Positions 1 through 9,009 of a stretch of 64,000 nt of DNA are shown one piece after another (within the stretch, counting starts at the first letter, position 1; every line of letters begins with the position of its first letter). The stretch comes from Pseudacidobacterium ailaaui (GTDB lineage Bacteria > Acidobacteriota > Terriglobia > Terriglobales > Acidobacteriaceae): positions 2,325,001-2,389,000 of the forward strand of contig NZ_JIAL01000001.1 of NCBI RefSeq assembly GCF_000688455.1, given 5' to 3'. Below the pieces are notes generated by a model that saw only the letters and a program-made list of their open reading frames with translations, did not search any database and was not told the origin of the DNA. Made by a program: the position numbers and the translations under genes.

Positions 1-788
1 TTGCGCGCGAATTCAAATACTGAACCGTGGAACTGATTGCCGCCGCTCTTGCTGACGATGTTGACCTGGTTGGCGCTGAAGCCGTATTCGGCAGAATACG
101 TCTCGCTCTGAACTTTGAATTCCTGAATGGCGTCCTGGGAGAGAATGACGGCCGGAGTGTTCAGGGCGGTGTCCGTATTCACCATACCGTCGAGGGTGTA
201 GTTGTTCGATTCTGGACGCGCGCCATTGATGCTGATGGCGTTGCCTTCACCCTGGCGCATCTGGCCTTGCTCGCCGACGGTCTGGACGGCGCCGGCGCCG
301 ATGAAGAGCAGGTTGAGGAAGTTACGGCCATTCAAGGGCAGCTGGTTGACCTGCTTCTGGCTGACGAGCTGGGAGACGGCCGAGGTGTCCGTGTCGAGCG
401 CAACAGCACCGGCACTGACCTGAATGGTTTCTGCGGCGGCGCCAGGCTTGAGAGTAAAGTTCACGCGCGCCTGCTGCGCGACCACGAGGGTAATATTGCT
501 GACCTGTTGGCTACCGAATCCGGTTGCGTTGACCGTCACCGAATAGGGGCCGGGCTGCAGGTCCGGAACCGAGTAGTCTCCTGATGCGGTGGTCTGGGTC
601 TGATGGGAGATCCCTGTCGCTGTATTTGTAACAACGACGGTTGCATTGGGCAGGACGGCCCCGGTGGAGTCAGTGACTGTGCCGAGGATGGTCCCGGTTG
701 CGGTTCCCTGACCATAGACTGTGCTGAGCATTCCTGGTCCGAAGAAGACGGAAAGGATGCAGAGCAGACAACTGATTTTGCGAATCAT
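1..788 (-). CDS. TonB-dependent receptor, Oar-like, N-terminal part (cut by window edge)
   Basis: The frame stays open to the left edge, so only the first 262 codons are seen. The protein begins with a signal peptide (MIRKISCLLCILSVFFGPG..., ending near VYGQ). A carboxypeptidase-regulatory-like beta-sandwich follows at about residues 30-115 (GTVTDSTGAVLPNATV, GDYSVPDLQPGPYSVTV). Next comes a plug domain with LPLNGRNFLNLL, SINGARPESNNYTLDG and NQVNIVSKSGGNQFHGSVFE, typical of the large acidobacterial Oar/SusC-like receptors. The start is supported by GGGAGG about 7 bases upstream. Such proteins sit in the outer membrane and probably import glycans or oligomers with TonB energy; the substrate is not readable here. 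It is divergent from the GH106 enzyme, which hints at joint use of rhamnosides. Confidence 0.9.
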   Translation of the reverse strand, partial: MIRKISCLLCILSVFFGPGMLSTVYGQGTATGTILGTVTDSTGAVLPNATVVVTNTATGISHQTQTTASGDYSVPDLQPGPYSVTVNATGFGSQQVSNITLVVAQQARVNFTLKPGAAAETIQVSAGAVALDTDTSAVSQLVSQKQVNQLPLNGRNFLNLLFIGAGAVQTVGEQGQMRQGEGNAISINGARPESNNYTLDGMVNTDTALNTPAVILSQDAIQEFKVQSETYSAEYGFSANQVNIVSKSGGNQFHGSVFEFAR

Positions 789-1219
789 CGAGCGCCTCCC
801 GAAATGGTTCTTTCTGCGGTAAGACCGAAAAAATGGCCTGGGCTGATGTGAGTTTTTCCAGGCAGGCGGCAAGGTAGTCTCTGGAAAGTTCGTCTGTCAA
901 GAGAAAAATTTATTCTCAAATGAAACAAACATATACCGGGCTTCGGGAAGCGCCATCGCGCTGAAACGGGAGCAACGGGGCAGGGAACGTGCAAGATAGA
1001 GCAAGGCAGAGCGATTGTCTGCAGGTAAGGGGATTTTCTTAAGGAAAACACGAGGAATGAGGGGCGGGAACACGCCGCGTTTTTTGGCGCGAATCTCAAA
1101 TGAGAAACATTTTCCTTCCACACCATTGAGTGCGCGTGCTATGCTTCAGGACGCTTCCGGGAAGATGTATTTCTGCTCTTCCCGCCAACTTCCCGAGCAG
1201 GAGTGAAAGGACCATTTGC
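789..1219. promoter_or_regulatory. Divergent control region between receptor and GH106 gene
   Basis: No gene is seen in these 431 bases. On the minus strand TTGACA (895-900) and TACCTT (871-876) are 18 bases apart and would drive the receptor. On the plus strand TTCCAC (1116-1121) and TATGCT (1140-1145) are 18 apart and would drive the hydrolase. The same 10-mer, TCTCAAATGA, occurs at 914-923 and 1094-1103. Each copy lies 12-13 bases upstream of one -35 box, where an activator would sit. The rest shows nothing recognisable. Confidence 0.5.
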
Positions 1220-4200
1220 ATGAAAGCGTTGTTGGCAGCAGGTGTGTTGTTTGTGGGGTTCTCTGTGGCTGGAGCACAGAACAGTGTGGACCCGCTGAAG
1301 AAGGGTTTTGAAAATCCGCCGGAGAGTGCGCGGCCGCGTGTGTGGTGGCACTGGATGAACGGCAATATTTCGAAAGAGGGAATCAAGCTGGACCTGGAAT
1401 GGATGCACCGTGTTGGGATTGCCGGGTTCCAGAATTTTGACGCGGCGCTGGCGACGCCGCAGGTGGTGCCGCACCGGCTGGCGTATATGACTCCGGAATG
1501 GAAGGACGCCTTCCGCTATGCAATTGGACTGGGCGACCAGCTTGGGATGGAGATGGCGATTGCGGGATCTCCGGGATGGAGCGAAACGGGTGGTCCGTGG
1601 GTGCCACCGTCGCAGGGCATGAAGAAGTATGTGTGGAGTGAGACGGTGGTGGAGGGAGGCAAACCATTTACCGGAACCCTGCCGCATCCACCATCGAACA
1701 CGGGCGCGTTCCAGAACATTGGCGTGCGGGACATGCTGGAGGCTCCGGAGGGACACAAGACGCCACAGTTTTATGCAGACGCGGCGGTGGTTGCGTACCG
1801 TATGCCTGCGGAGGACGTTTCGATCGAAGACCTTCATGCCAGGATTACGGCGAGTGCGGGCGCTCCGGACACGGCCATGCTGCGCGATGGAGACCTGGAA
1901 CACACGACGAAGCTGCCGATCCCGGCCGAGGGGCAGAGTGCGTGGATCCAGTATGAGTTTCCGCAGCCGGAGACGATGCGCTCGATCACGATTGTGACCA
2001 AGGGGGTGAACTGGATCACCGCCATGGTGGCAGGGATTGGAAATCCTGAGAAGTCGCTGGAGGCGAGCGATGACGGACAGAACTGGAGGGAGATTGTCAA
2101 GCTGCCAGATGGAGGCTCTCCGGAGCACACGGTTTCATTTCCTGCGGTAAAGGCGAAGTATTTCCGCGTCGTCTTCCGGCGCGTGCCGCCGCCGCCGCGG
2201 CCGGCCTGGGCCGAGGGCATTGATCCGAAATCGCTGGGTTTCCATCTGCCGCCTACGCCGACGGACTACGAAATTGCCGAACTGGTCCTGCATCCGGGTG
2301 CACGTGTGAACCACTTTGAAGACAAGGCGGCATTTGCGCCCGTGCCGGACCTCTATGAGTTTGCAACGCCGCCTGTGGATGCTGGCGAGGCGGTAGCAAA
2401 AAATGATGTGATTGACCTGACCGCAAAGATGAAGCCCGATGGCACGCTCGACTGGACACCACCGCCGGGCAGGTGGGTGGTACTGCGCATCGGGTATTCC
2501 CTGCTGGGGATCACAAACCATCCGGCGACGGCTGAGGCGACGGGGCTGGAAGTGGACAAGCTGAACCATGTGTACGTGAAGAACTACATGGACCATTACC
2601 TGGACAGCTATCAAGAGACCGTCGGCGCGGAGATGATGGGCAAGCGCGGCATTCAGTATGTGATTACCGATAGCTGGGAGGCGGGATCACAAAACTGGAC
2701 CGATGACATGCTGGAACAGTTTCAAAAGCGGCGTGGATATGATCCAAGGCCGTGGCTGCCGGTCCTGGCCGGACACATTGTGGAAAGCTCCGAGGCCAGC
2801 GACCGCTTTTTGTGGGACTTCCGCAAGACGATTGCCGACCTGATTGCCGATGAGCACTATGGGCAGGTGCAGGCATCGCTCAAAGAGCGCGGCATCGGCC
2901 ATTATGGCGAGTCGCATGAGAGCGGACGCGCCTTTGTGGCCGATGGCATGGAAGTGAAGAAGCTCGATGATGTTCCCATGAGTGCGATGTGGACACAGGT
3001 ACCGGGTGTTTACAAGGAGCAGTACGGCTATGACGCAGATGATCGCGAGTCGGCATCGGTGGCGCACATTTATGGGCAGAACATTGCTGCGGCAGAATCG
3101 CTGACTGCGGCAGCGGCGCCGTGGGCGTGGTCTCCGGCGACGCTGAAACCGGTGGCGGACCAGGAGCTTCTGAACGGGATCAACCGTTTCGTGATTCACG
3201 AGTCTGCGCACCAGCCTCTGGTGGGCAAAGCGCCGGGGTTGACCCTTGGGCCTTTCGGACAATGGTTCAACCGCAATGAAACATGGGCGGAGGAAGCCGG
3301 GCCGTGGATGGATTATCTGGCACGCAGCAGCTACATGCTGCAGCAGGGGCATTTCGGCGCGGACCTGGTGTACTTCTACGGCGAAGACTCGAACCTGACG
3401 GCAATTTTCGCCAACAAGCCGCCGGAGGTCCCTGCGGGCCACGGCTTTGATTACATCAATGCTGATGGCCTGATCCATGAGCTGAGTGTTTCCGACGGGC
3501 GTATGACGACCAGGAGCGGCATGAGCTATCGCGTGCTGGGGCTGGACCCTTACAGCAGGCACATGTCCCTGCCCGTGCTGCAGGCCATTTACAAGCTGGT
3601 GGAAGAAGGCGCAGTGGTGGCCGGGCCGAAGCCGGTGGATGACCCGAGCCTGGCCGATGATCAGGCTGCATTCCGCAGGCTCAGCGACGAGCTCTTTGGC
3701 GATGGTAGCGGCGTGCATCATGTGGGCAAAGGCACGGTGTATGCAGGCGCAAACCTGAAGGAGGTCTTCGATGCTCTGAAGCTGGCGCCGGATTTTGACT
3801 GCACTGGGGCCGAAGGCGAGAACGCCATCCGGTTTGCGCACCGCAGGCTGGGCAACGGGGACATCTATTTCGTAGACAACCAGAGCGACCGTCCGCAGAA
3901 GATTGAGGCAACGTTCCGGGTGGCCGGATATGCGCCGGAGCTGTGGTATGCGGAGACCGGGAAAGCAAAACCGGTGTCCTACAGGACCGTGGACGGGCGC
4001 ACGACGGTCCCACTGCAGATGGAGCCCTGGGGCACCGTGTTTGTGGTCTTCCGCAAGAAGGCAGCGGCCAGTTCGCGCACCCTGCCGGACCCGGTGGAGA
4101 CACAAGTCGCGACGGTGGAGGGGCCGTGGACGGTCAGCTTCCAACCGGACCGCGGAGCACCGGCGAGCATTACGCTCGACCATTTGTCTTCCTGGAGCGA

Positions 4201-4591
4201 AAATGCGGACCCGGGGGTGAAGTATTTCTCCGGAACAGGGACCTATACGAAGACCATCCAGGCCCCGGCGAGCTGGTTCAAGAAGGGCGCATCTGTCTGG
4301 ATTGATCTAGGCGATGTGAAGAACCTGGCTGAGGTAAGCGTCAACGGAAAGGACCTGGGCGTGGTCTGGCATGGTCCTTATCGCGTCGACGCCACCAGCG
4401 CCCTGAAGCCGGGCGCCAATCAGCTGACGATCAAGGTCACCAATTCCTGGGTCAACCGCCTGATTGGCGACCAGCAACCGGACGCAACCACCAAATACAC
4501 ATTCACGGACGTAAAGCCGTACAAGGCCGACTCTCCGCTGCTGCCTTCGGGCCTGCTGGGGCCGGTGCGGGTGTACGCGGTTTCTGAGTAA
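1220..4591 (+). CDS. GH106-family glycoside hydrolase, probable alpha-L-rhamnosidase, secreted
   Basis: A 1123-residue secreted enzyme. The start at 1220 is chosen because MKALLAAGVLFVGFSVAGA is a clear signal peptide preceded by AAAGGA; the frame is open 90 bases further upstream, but that part is not signal-like. The N-terminal PRVWWHWMNGNISKEGIKLD followed by LEWMHRVGIAGFQNFD is characteristic of the GH106 alpha-L-rhamnosidase family. A discoidin-like insert (SAWIQYEFPQPETMRSITI) lies near residues 230-340. A galactose-binding-like fold ends the protein (GTYTKTI, VSVNGKDLGVVWHGPYRVD, LTIKVTNSWVNRLIG). The family releases L-rhamnose from pectin side chains and similar glycans. The adjacent divergent receptor could import the products. 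Exact linkage specificity is unknown. Confidence 0.85.
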   Translation: MKALLAAGVLFVGFSVAGAQNSVDPLKKGFENPPESARPRVWWHWMNGNISKEGIKLDLEWMHRVGIAGFQNFDAALATPQVVPHRLAYMTPEWKDAFRYAIGLGDQLGMEMAIAGSPGWSETGGPWVPPSQGMKKYVWSETVVEGGKPFTGTLPHPPSNTGAFQNIGVRDMLEAPEGHKTPQFYADAAVVAYRMPAEDVSIEDLHARITASAGAPDTAMLRDGDLEHTTKLPIPAEGQSAWIQYEFPQPETMRSITIVTKGVNWITAMVAGIGNPEKSLEASDDGQNWREIVKLPDGGSPEHTVSFPAVKAKYFRVVFRRVPPPPRPAWAEGIDPKSLGFHLPPTPTDYEIAELVLHPGARVNHFEDKAAFAPVPDLYEFATPPVDAGEAVAKNDVIDLTAKMKPDGTLDWTPPPGRWVVLRIGYSLLGITNHPATAEATGLEVDKLNHVYVKNYMDHYLDSYQETVGAEMMGKRGIQYVITDSWEAGSQNWTDDMLEQFQKRRGYDPRPWLPVLAGHIVESSEASDRFLWDFRKTIADLIADEHYGQVQASLKERGIGHYGESHESGRAFVADGMEVKKLDDVPMSAMWTQVPGVYKEQYGYDADDRESASVAHIYGQNIAAAESLTAAAAPWAWSPATLKPVADQELLNGINRFVIHESAHQPLVGKAPGLTLGPFGQWFNRNETWAEEAGPWMDYLARSSYMLQQGHFGADLVYFYGEDSNLTAIFANKPPEVPAGHGFDYINADGLIHELSVSDGRMTTRSGMSYRVLGLDPYSRHMSLPVLQAIYKLVEEGAVVAGPKPVDDPSLADDQAAFRRLSDELFGDGSGVHHVGKGTVYAGANLKEVFDALKLAPDFDCTGAEGENAIRFAHRRLGNGDIYFVDNQSDRPQKIEATFRVAGYAPELWYAETGKAKPVSYRTVDGRTTVPLQMEPWGTVFVVFRKKAAASSRTLPDPVETQVATVEGPWTVSFQPDRGAPASITLDHLSSWSENADPGVKYFSGTGTYTKTIQAPASWFKKGASVWIDLGDVKNLAEVSVNGKDLGVVWHGPYRVDATSALKPGANQLTIKVTNSWVNRLIGDQQPDATTKYTFTDVKPYKADSPLLPSGLLGPVRVYAVSE

Positions 4592-4598
4592 ACGCATG

Positions 4599-4634
4599 GG
4601 CCTGCATTGTTGCCCTCAGGGGCAGATGCGGGCC
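4599..4634. terminator. Hairpin between convergent genes
   Basis: GGCCTGCAT (4599-4607) pairs with ATGCGGGCC (4626-4634), with one G-U pair, and TGCCC/GGGCA forms an inner stem. A T-rich stretch follows. It lies between the converging ends of the GH106 and NTF2-like genes and may end both transcripts. Confidence 0.5.
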
Positions 4635-4648
4635 TTGTCTGTTTCTGA

Positions 4649-5185
4649 TTAGGGCAATTTACAGCAGTCGCCAGCGGAAGGCGGCTCGTCGCTGCTTGAC
4701 TCCAGGGCGACTTTCCACGACCCGTCAGGCTGTCTTTTCCAGATGGTCAGGTATCGGCCTGATGTTGTTACCGGGTTGCCGTTGTGGTCTTTGGCCCGGC
4801 CCTCATAGTGTCCCCAGGTATAACCCATGTCGCCGGAGGGAGAGAGCTGGCCGCCCTGCGGTGTCCAGGTGAGCTGATAGTCCTTTGGGTCCCAGGTGGC
4901 CTGAGCGGCGATGGCGGCACGTCCACGGACGGGGGCCTTGCCATTGGCGAGCGTGACACCGTCGTCGGCAAACCAGGAGGCAAAGGCTTTGCCACCTCCC
5001 CGGGCGGTCTCCTGCGCGAACCTTGCTTCAAGCTGGTAAAGGAAAGCGACTCCGGGGGAGAGTGTCGGGTCCGTGAGAGCGGCGCTCATGTTGGAGGAGG
5101 GTGCCGGTTTGGCCAAAGGGTCCAGTTGAAGCTGCTGTGCCAGGAGCGGAACGCAAGCCATCAGGCAGAGAAAAGACCAACGCAT
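4649..5185 (-). CDS. Secreted NTF2-like (DUF4440/SnoaL-like) protein
   Basis: A 178-residue protein with a short signal peptide (MRWSFLCLMACVPLLAQ). The mature part has the alpha+beta pattern of DUF4440/NTF2-like proteins: a helix FLYQLEARFAQETARGG, then FASWFADDGVTLANG, GDMGYTWGHYEG, and a last strand pair SGRYLTIWKRQPDGSWKVALESSSDEP. Members of this fold are small ligand pockets or isomerase-like domains, and most are uncharacterised. Two cysteines near the end (DCCKLP) could form a disulfide or bind metal. It is convergent with the GH106 gene and divergent from the symporter. No function can be assigned. Confidence 0.75.
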   Translation of the reverse strand: MRWSFLCLMACVPLLAQQLQLDPLAKPAPSSNMSAALTDPTLSPGVAFLYQLEARFAQETARGGGKAFASWFADDGVTLANGKAPVRGRAAIAAQATWDPKDYQLTWTPQGGQLSPSGDMGYTWGHYEGRAKDHNGNPVTTSGRYLTIWKRQPDGSWKVALESSSDEPPSAGDCCKLP

Positions 5186-5261
5186 TCTGAAAATCTGGAC
5201 CTCCCACTGGCTTTATGCTACGCCGTTTTTTTCTGATACTGTGGTAGGTCTTCTGCATTCC

Positions 5262-6677
5262 ATGAAAGAGAAAAGAGCCATAAAAACGGCGGCGGGTGGA
5301 ATTTTGTGCGCCGGTCTGTATCTGGCGGGGCTGGCCCTGCATGGATGGCAGCCCTCGGTGCTCCTTCGCCTGCTGGCGCTGCTGGCTTTTTCTGCCATCG
5401 CTTTTCGCCGCAGGAGATTGACGGTGTGGATCGTCTGGGGAATGCTGGCGGGTCTGGAGCTGGGCACAGATGCTCCGCAGGCCGCCCTGCAGGCGAAGGT
5501 CTTCAGCGATATTTTTTTGCGGTTGATTCAGGTCATCGTTGCTCCGTTGATTCTGGGCACGCTGATTACCGGCATTGCAGGCCATGGGGAAATACGCAGT
5601 GTGGGACGGATGGGGCTGAAGTCGCTGGTTTATTTTGAAGTGTTGACGACGGTGGCGCTGGTCCTCGGGCTGCTGGCAATCAACCTATCGAAGGCCGGCG
5701 AAGGGCTTTCGTCGCTGCCGATGCCGCGGCAGATGGAGGGCCAGGTCCGCGTGGAGGTGCGTGCGGGGTTTTCGCAGACGGAGCCAGCGGCGCTTTCCTG
5801 GCAGCAATTTCTGCTGCGCGCCTTTCCTGAGAACATCGCCAAATCCATTGCCGAGGACCAGATCCTTCAGGTGGCGGTCTTTGCCCTGATGTTTGGGCTG
5901 GCGCTGGGACGTCTGAAAGAAGAGCAGCGCACTCCGCTGTTGCGGGTGGCTGAGTCGCTGACGCAGACGATGTTTGCTTTTACCAACCTGGTCATGTACT
6001 ACGCGCCGATTGGTGTGGGGGCGGCGCTGGCCTACACAGTGGCCCACGCGGGGCTGGGGGTGATGGCGAACCTGGTGAAGCTGGTGGCCACACTGTACCT
6101 TGCGCTGGCTGCGTTTGTGTTGCTGGCGATGCTGCCTGCGGCCTTGCTGGCGCGCGTTCCTCTGCGGGAGTTTCTTGCCGCGGTGGCAGAGCCGGCGACC
6201 ATTGCCTTTGCCACCAGCACCTCAGAGGCGGCGCTGCCCAGCGCGATGGAGGCGATGGAGGCCTTTGGAGTGCCTCGGCGGATGGTGGCCTTCGTGATTC
6301 CCACCGGCTACAGCTTCAATCTGGCCGGGTCAGCGCTGTATCTGGCAATCGCTGCGGTCTTTGTGGCGCAGGCCGGAGGCATGCATCTGGACTGGAAGCA
6401 ACAGCTCTTTATGCTTGGAGTGCTGATGCTGATGAGCAAAGGGGTGGCCGGGGTACCGCGTGCCGTGCTGGTGGTGCTGCTGGCGACCTCCTCGGTCTTC
6501 CATCTTCCGCAGGAGCCGATCTTTCTGATCCTGGGAATTGACGCCATCATGGACATGGGACGGACGGCGGTCAATGTGGCGGGCAACTGTCTGGCGTCGG
6601 CGGTGGTGGCCAGGTGGGAAGGAGAGTTTCGCGCAGAAAGTGCGGAGGGCGAAGGACTTGCGGTCCAACCCGGCTGA
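5262..6677 (+). CDS. DAACS-family dicarboxylate/amino acid:cation symporter
   Basis: A 471-residue inner-membrane carrier of the glutamate/dicarboxylate symporter fold. The HP1 loop is seen as TIAFATSTSEAALPSAMEAME, TM7 as VIPTGYSFNLAGSALY, and TM8 as MDMGRTAVNVAGN. In known members TM7 carries NMDGT or NLDGS; here the Asp is Ala (residue 355), so one sodium-coordinating carboxylate is missing. The TM8 Arg and Asn used in substrate binding are kept. The start ATG at 5262 has GGTAGG about 13 bases upstream; a GTG at 5241 is also in frame. It would take up glutamate, aspartate or C4-dicarboxylates, but the ion coupling is uncertain. A terminator follows. Confidence 0.85.
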   Translation: MKEKRAIKTAAGGILCAGLYLAGLALHGWQPSVLLRLLALLAFSAIAFRRRRLTVWIVWGMLAGLELGTDAPQAALQAKVFSDIFLRLIQVIVAPLILGTLITGIAGHGEIRSVGRMGLKSLVYFEVLTTVALVLGLLAINLSKAGEGLSSLPMPRQMEGQVRVEVRAGFSQTEPAALSWQQFLLRAFPENIAKSIAEDQILQVAVFALMFGLALGRLKEEQRTPLLRVAESLTQTMFAFTNLVMYYAPIGVGAALAYTVAHAGLGVMANLVKLVATLYLALAAFVLLAMLPAALLARVPLREFLAAVAEPATIAFATSTSEAALPSAMEAMEAFGVPRRMVAFVIPTGYSFNLAGSALYLAIAAVFVAQAGGMHLDWKQQLFMLGVLMLMSKGVAGVPRAVLVVLLATSSVFHLPQEPIFLILGIDAIMDMGRTAVNVAGNCLASAVVARWEGEFRAESAEGEGLAVQPG

Positions 6678-6735
6678 TGCTGCCCATTTCTTGATATACT
6701 TGGCATTCAGAGGATTTACCTTTTCCGTTTCGATG

Positions 6736-6761
6736 AAGGCCCGATGCAGCGGGTCTTTTTT
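6736..6761 (+). terminator. Rho-independent terminator after the symporter gene
   Basis: AAGGCCCG (6736-6743) pairs with CGGGTCTT (6750-6757), with one G-U pair and a 6-base loop, and the T run continues to 6761. It sits 55 bases before dxs and could act as an attenuator if dxs is read from the TATACT box at 6695-6700. Confidence 0.7.
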
Positions 6762-6815
6762 GATAGGCAGAGGTGGCGCCTGAGACGAAGTTGGGACGGG
6801 CGTCCGGATCACTGA

Positions 6816-8714
6816 ATGGGACATTTACTCGACACTATCCACTCGCCAGCCGACCTGAAAAAACTCTCTGTGGCCGAACTGGAACCACTGGCACAGGAAA
6901 TTCGTGAGCGGCTCATCCGTACACTCTCCAAAACCGGCGGGCATCTGGGGCCGAACCTGGGTGTTGTAGAGCTGACGCTTGCGATGCACTACGTCTTTGA
7001 AACTCCGAAGGACAAATTTGTCTTTGATGTGAGCCATCAGGCCTATGTGCACAAGCTGCTGACGGGGCGCCGCGAGCAGTTTGAGACCATCCGGCAGCCA
7101 GGCGGCCTGAATGGATTTATGCTGCGTACGGAAAGCGAACACGACTGCTATGGTGCAGGCCATGCGGGCACAGCGCTTTCCGCGGCCCTGGGCATGGCGG
7201 TGGCGCGCGACCTGGCCGGAGGCAAAGAGCACGTTGTTGCGCTGGCCGGAGATGCGGCGTTCACCAATGGCATTTCCTTTGAGGCGCTGAACAACATTGC
7301 CGACCAGACAAAGCGCCTGATTGTTGTACTGAATGACAACGAGTGGTCCATTGACCGCAATGTGGGCGCAATCGCGCGCTATCTGCACAAGATTGTGACC
7401 AATGAGCGGCTGAACCATCTGCACGAGGGCGCTGCTCGTCTGCTGGAACGGCTGGGGGGCAAGACGGGCAAGACCGCCGTCAACGTGGTGCGCCGGGCCG
7501 AGGAAGCCGCCAAGGGGCTGCTGTGGCCTTCGGTGATCTTTGAAGAGTTCGGGCTCACGTATTACGGGCCGCTCGACGGGCACAACATCGGACTGCTGGT
7601 GGAGACCTTCCAGTTCCTGAAGACGCAGGAGCGTCCGGTGCTGCTGCACGCCATTACCCAGAAAGGGCGGGGCTTCCAGCCTGCTTTGGACAAGCAGAAG
7701 AAATTCCATGGACTGGGCCCGTATGATCCGGAGACAGGCGAGACAAAATCTGCCGGGCAGCCGACCTATTCAGAGGTCTTTGCCAACACTTTGGTCAAGC
7801 TGGCCAACGAGAACGACAAGCTGATTGCCATTACCGCGGCCATGCCCAACGGTACGGCGCTGGACCTGTTCCGGCCACACCATCCGAAGAAGTATTTTGA
7901 CGTGGGCATTGCGGAAGAACATGCCGTCATCTTTGCGGCGGGAATGGCCACGCAGGGATACAGGCCCTTCTGCGCAATCTATTCGACCTTTTTGCAGAGG
8001 GCGTTTGATCCGATTGTGCATGACGTCTGTCTCCAGAACTTGCCGGTTGTGTTCTGCATGGACCGCGGCGGACTGAGCGGGGATGATGGGCCGACGCACC
8101 ACGGGCTGTTTGACATCAGCTATCTGCGCGGCATTCCGAACATCGTCCATATGGTGCCTAAGGACGAGGACGAGCTGGCGGACATGCTCTACACCGCCAT
8201 GCTGCACGATGGGCCGTCGGCGGTGCGGTATCCGCGCGGGACTGGGCCGGGCACGCCGGTAAAAGAGCATCCGGTGGCGATTCCGATCGGGACGGCCGAG
8301 GTGATCCAGGACGGCGAGGACGTTGCTCTCTTTGGCCTCGGCGCGCTGCTGCCGATGGCAAGGGAACTGGCGGCAAGGCTTGAAGAGCAGGGCCATTCGG
8401 CGGCGGTCATCAATCCGCGATTTGTAAAACCGTTGGACCGCGAGGTCCTGGCGCGCTATGCGCGACGCGTAGGCGTGATTGTGACCTTTGAAGACCATGT
8501 GCTGATGGGCGGCTTCGGCAGTGCTGTGATGGAGGCGCTTAACGAGATGCAGCTTTCTGCTCCGGTGGTGCGGATTGGCTGGCCAGACCGCTTTATTGAG
8601 CACGGCAAGGTGGAGCAACTCCGCGCGAAGTACGGCATCAGTGTGGAGGCTGCGCTGGAGAAGCTGGGGCCCTATCTGAAGCGCCTTTCCCGGGCAGGTG
8701 TGGGAGTGCGGTAA
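6816..8714 (+). CDS. dxs: 1-deoxy-D-xylulose-5-phosphate synthase
   Basis: A 632-residue cytosolic thiamine-diphosphate enzyme. It condenses pyruvate and glyceraldehyde 3-phosphate to DXP, the first step of the MEP isoprenoid pathway. Family marks are GGHLGPNLGVVELT, FDVSHQAYVHKLLTG, LNDNEWSID, the catalytic Glu in GIAEEHAV (residue 367), DRGGLSGDDGPTHHG and the substrate-binding RYPRG. The thiamine motif reads GDA (residues 145-147) rather than the usual GDG, and the sequence between the histidine motifs (GGLNGFMLRTESEHD) differs from common DXS. All the histidines tied to catalysis are present, so it is probably active, perhaps a divergent DXS subtype. There is no clear Shine-Dalgarno. The isoprenoid product feeds undecaprenyl phosphate for the nearby wall genes. 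Confidence 0.9.
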   Translation: MGHLLDTIHSPADLKKLSVAELEPLAQEIRERLIRTLSKTGGHLGPNLGVVELTLAMHYVFETPKDKFVFDVSHQAYVHKLLTGRREQFETIRQPGGLNGFMLRTESEHDCYGAGHAGTALSAALGMAVARDLAGGKEHVVALAGDAAFTNGISFEALNNIADQTKRLIVVLNDNEWSIDRNVGAIARYLHKIVTNERLNHLHEGAARLLERLGGKTGKTAVNVVRRAEEAAKGLLWPSVIFEEFGLTYYGPLDGHNIGLLVETFQFLKTQERPVLLHAITQKGRGFQPALDKQKKFHGLGPYDPETGETKSAGQPTYSEVFANTLVKLANENDKLIAITAAMPNGTALDLFRPHHPKKYFDVGIAEEHAVIFAAGMATQGYRPFCAIYSTFLQRAFDPIVHDVCLQNLPVVFCMDRGGLSGDDGPTHHGLFDISYLRGIPNIVHMVPKDEDELADMLYTAMLHDGPSAVRYPRGTGPGTPVKEHPVAIPIGTAEVIQDGEDVALFGLGALLPMARELAARLEEQGHSAAVINPRFVKPLDREVLARYARRVGVIVTFEDHVLMGGFGSAVMEALNEMQLSAPVVRIGWPDRFIEHGKVEQLRAKYGISVEAALEKLGPYLKRLSRAGVGVR

Positions 8715-9009
8715 GGCGCACCTGGCTCGTTGCCCTTGTCCCCTCTCCCATACGCTCTCTTTGGATGAAAAGCTGGTGAAGGAAGTCCGCAAGATATCGG
8801 CAGAGAGGGACACTGTCCTGACTTGACGCCGCCTCCTGAAACATGGCCTCGGCGCCATCGACCTGGCGGGCGGGTGGGAGCCGATCCAGGCAGCATCTTT
8901 ACCGCAGGGCGGATGTGGGCATGGGTCGGGGTGTTCAGGGTTGGATTTTCTGCTACTGATCCGCTGCGACAGGACAACAAAACGTATCATGGTGATCAGG
9001 GAGTGGTGA
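8715..9009. other. Intergenic stretch with no recognised feature
   Basis: These 295 bases between dxs and the membrane protein gene hold a short palindrome, GGACACTGTCC. I see no convincing gene, promoter or terminator. The overlapping open frames have no family-like sequence. Confidence 0.4.

Noticed and set aside
2687-4183. Long open frame of about 500 codons antisense to the GH106 gene
   Set aside because: It is Arg/His/Pro-rich with no family-like motif and lies wholly opposite a well-supported enzyme. Such antisense frames are normal in high-GC DNA.
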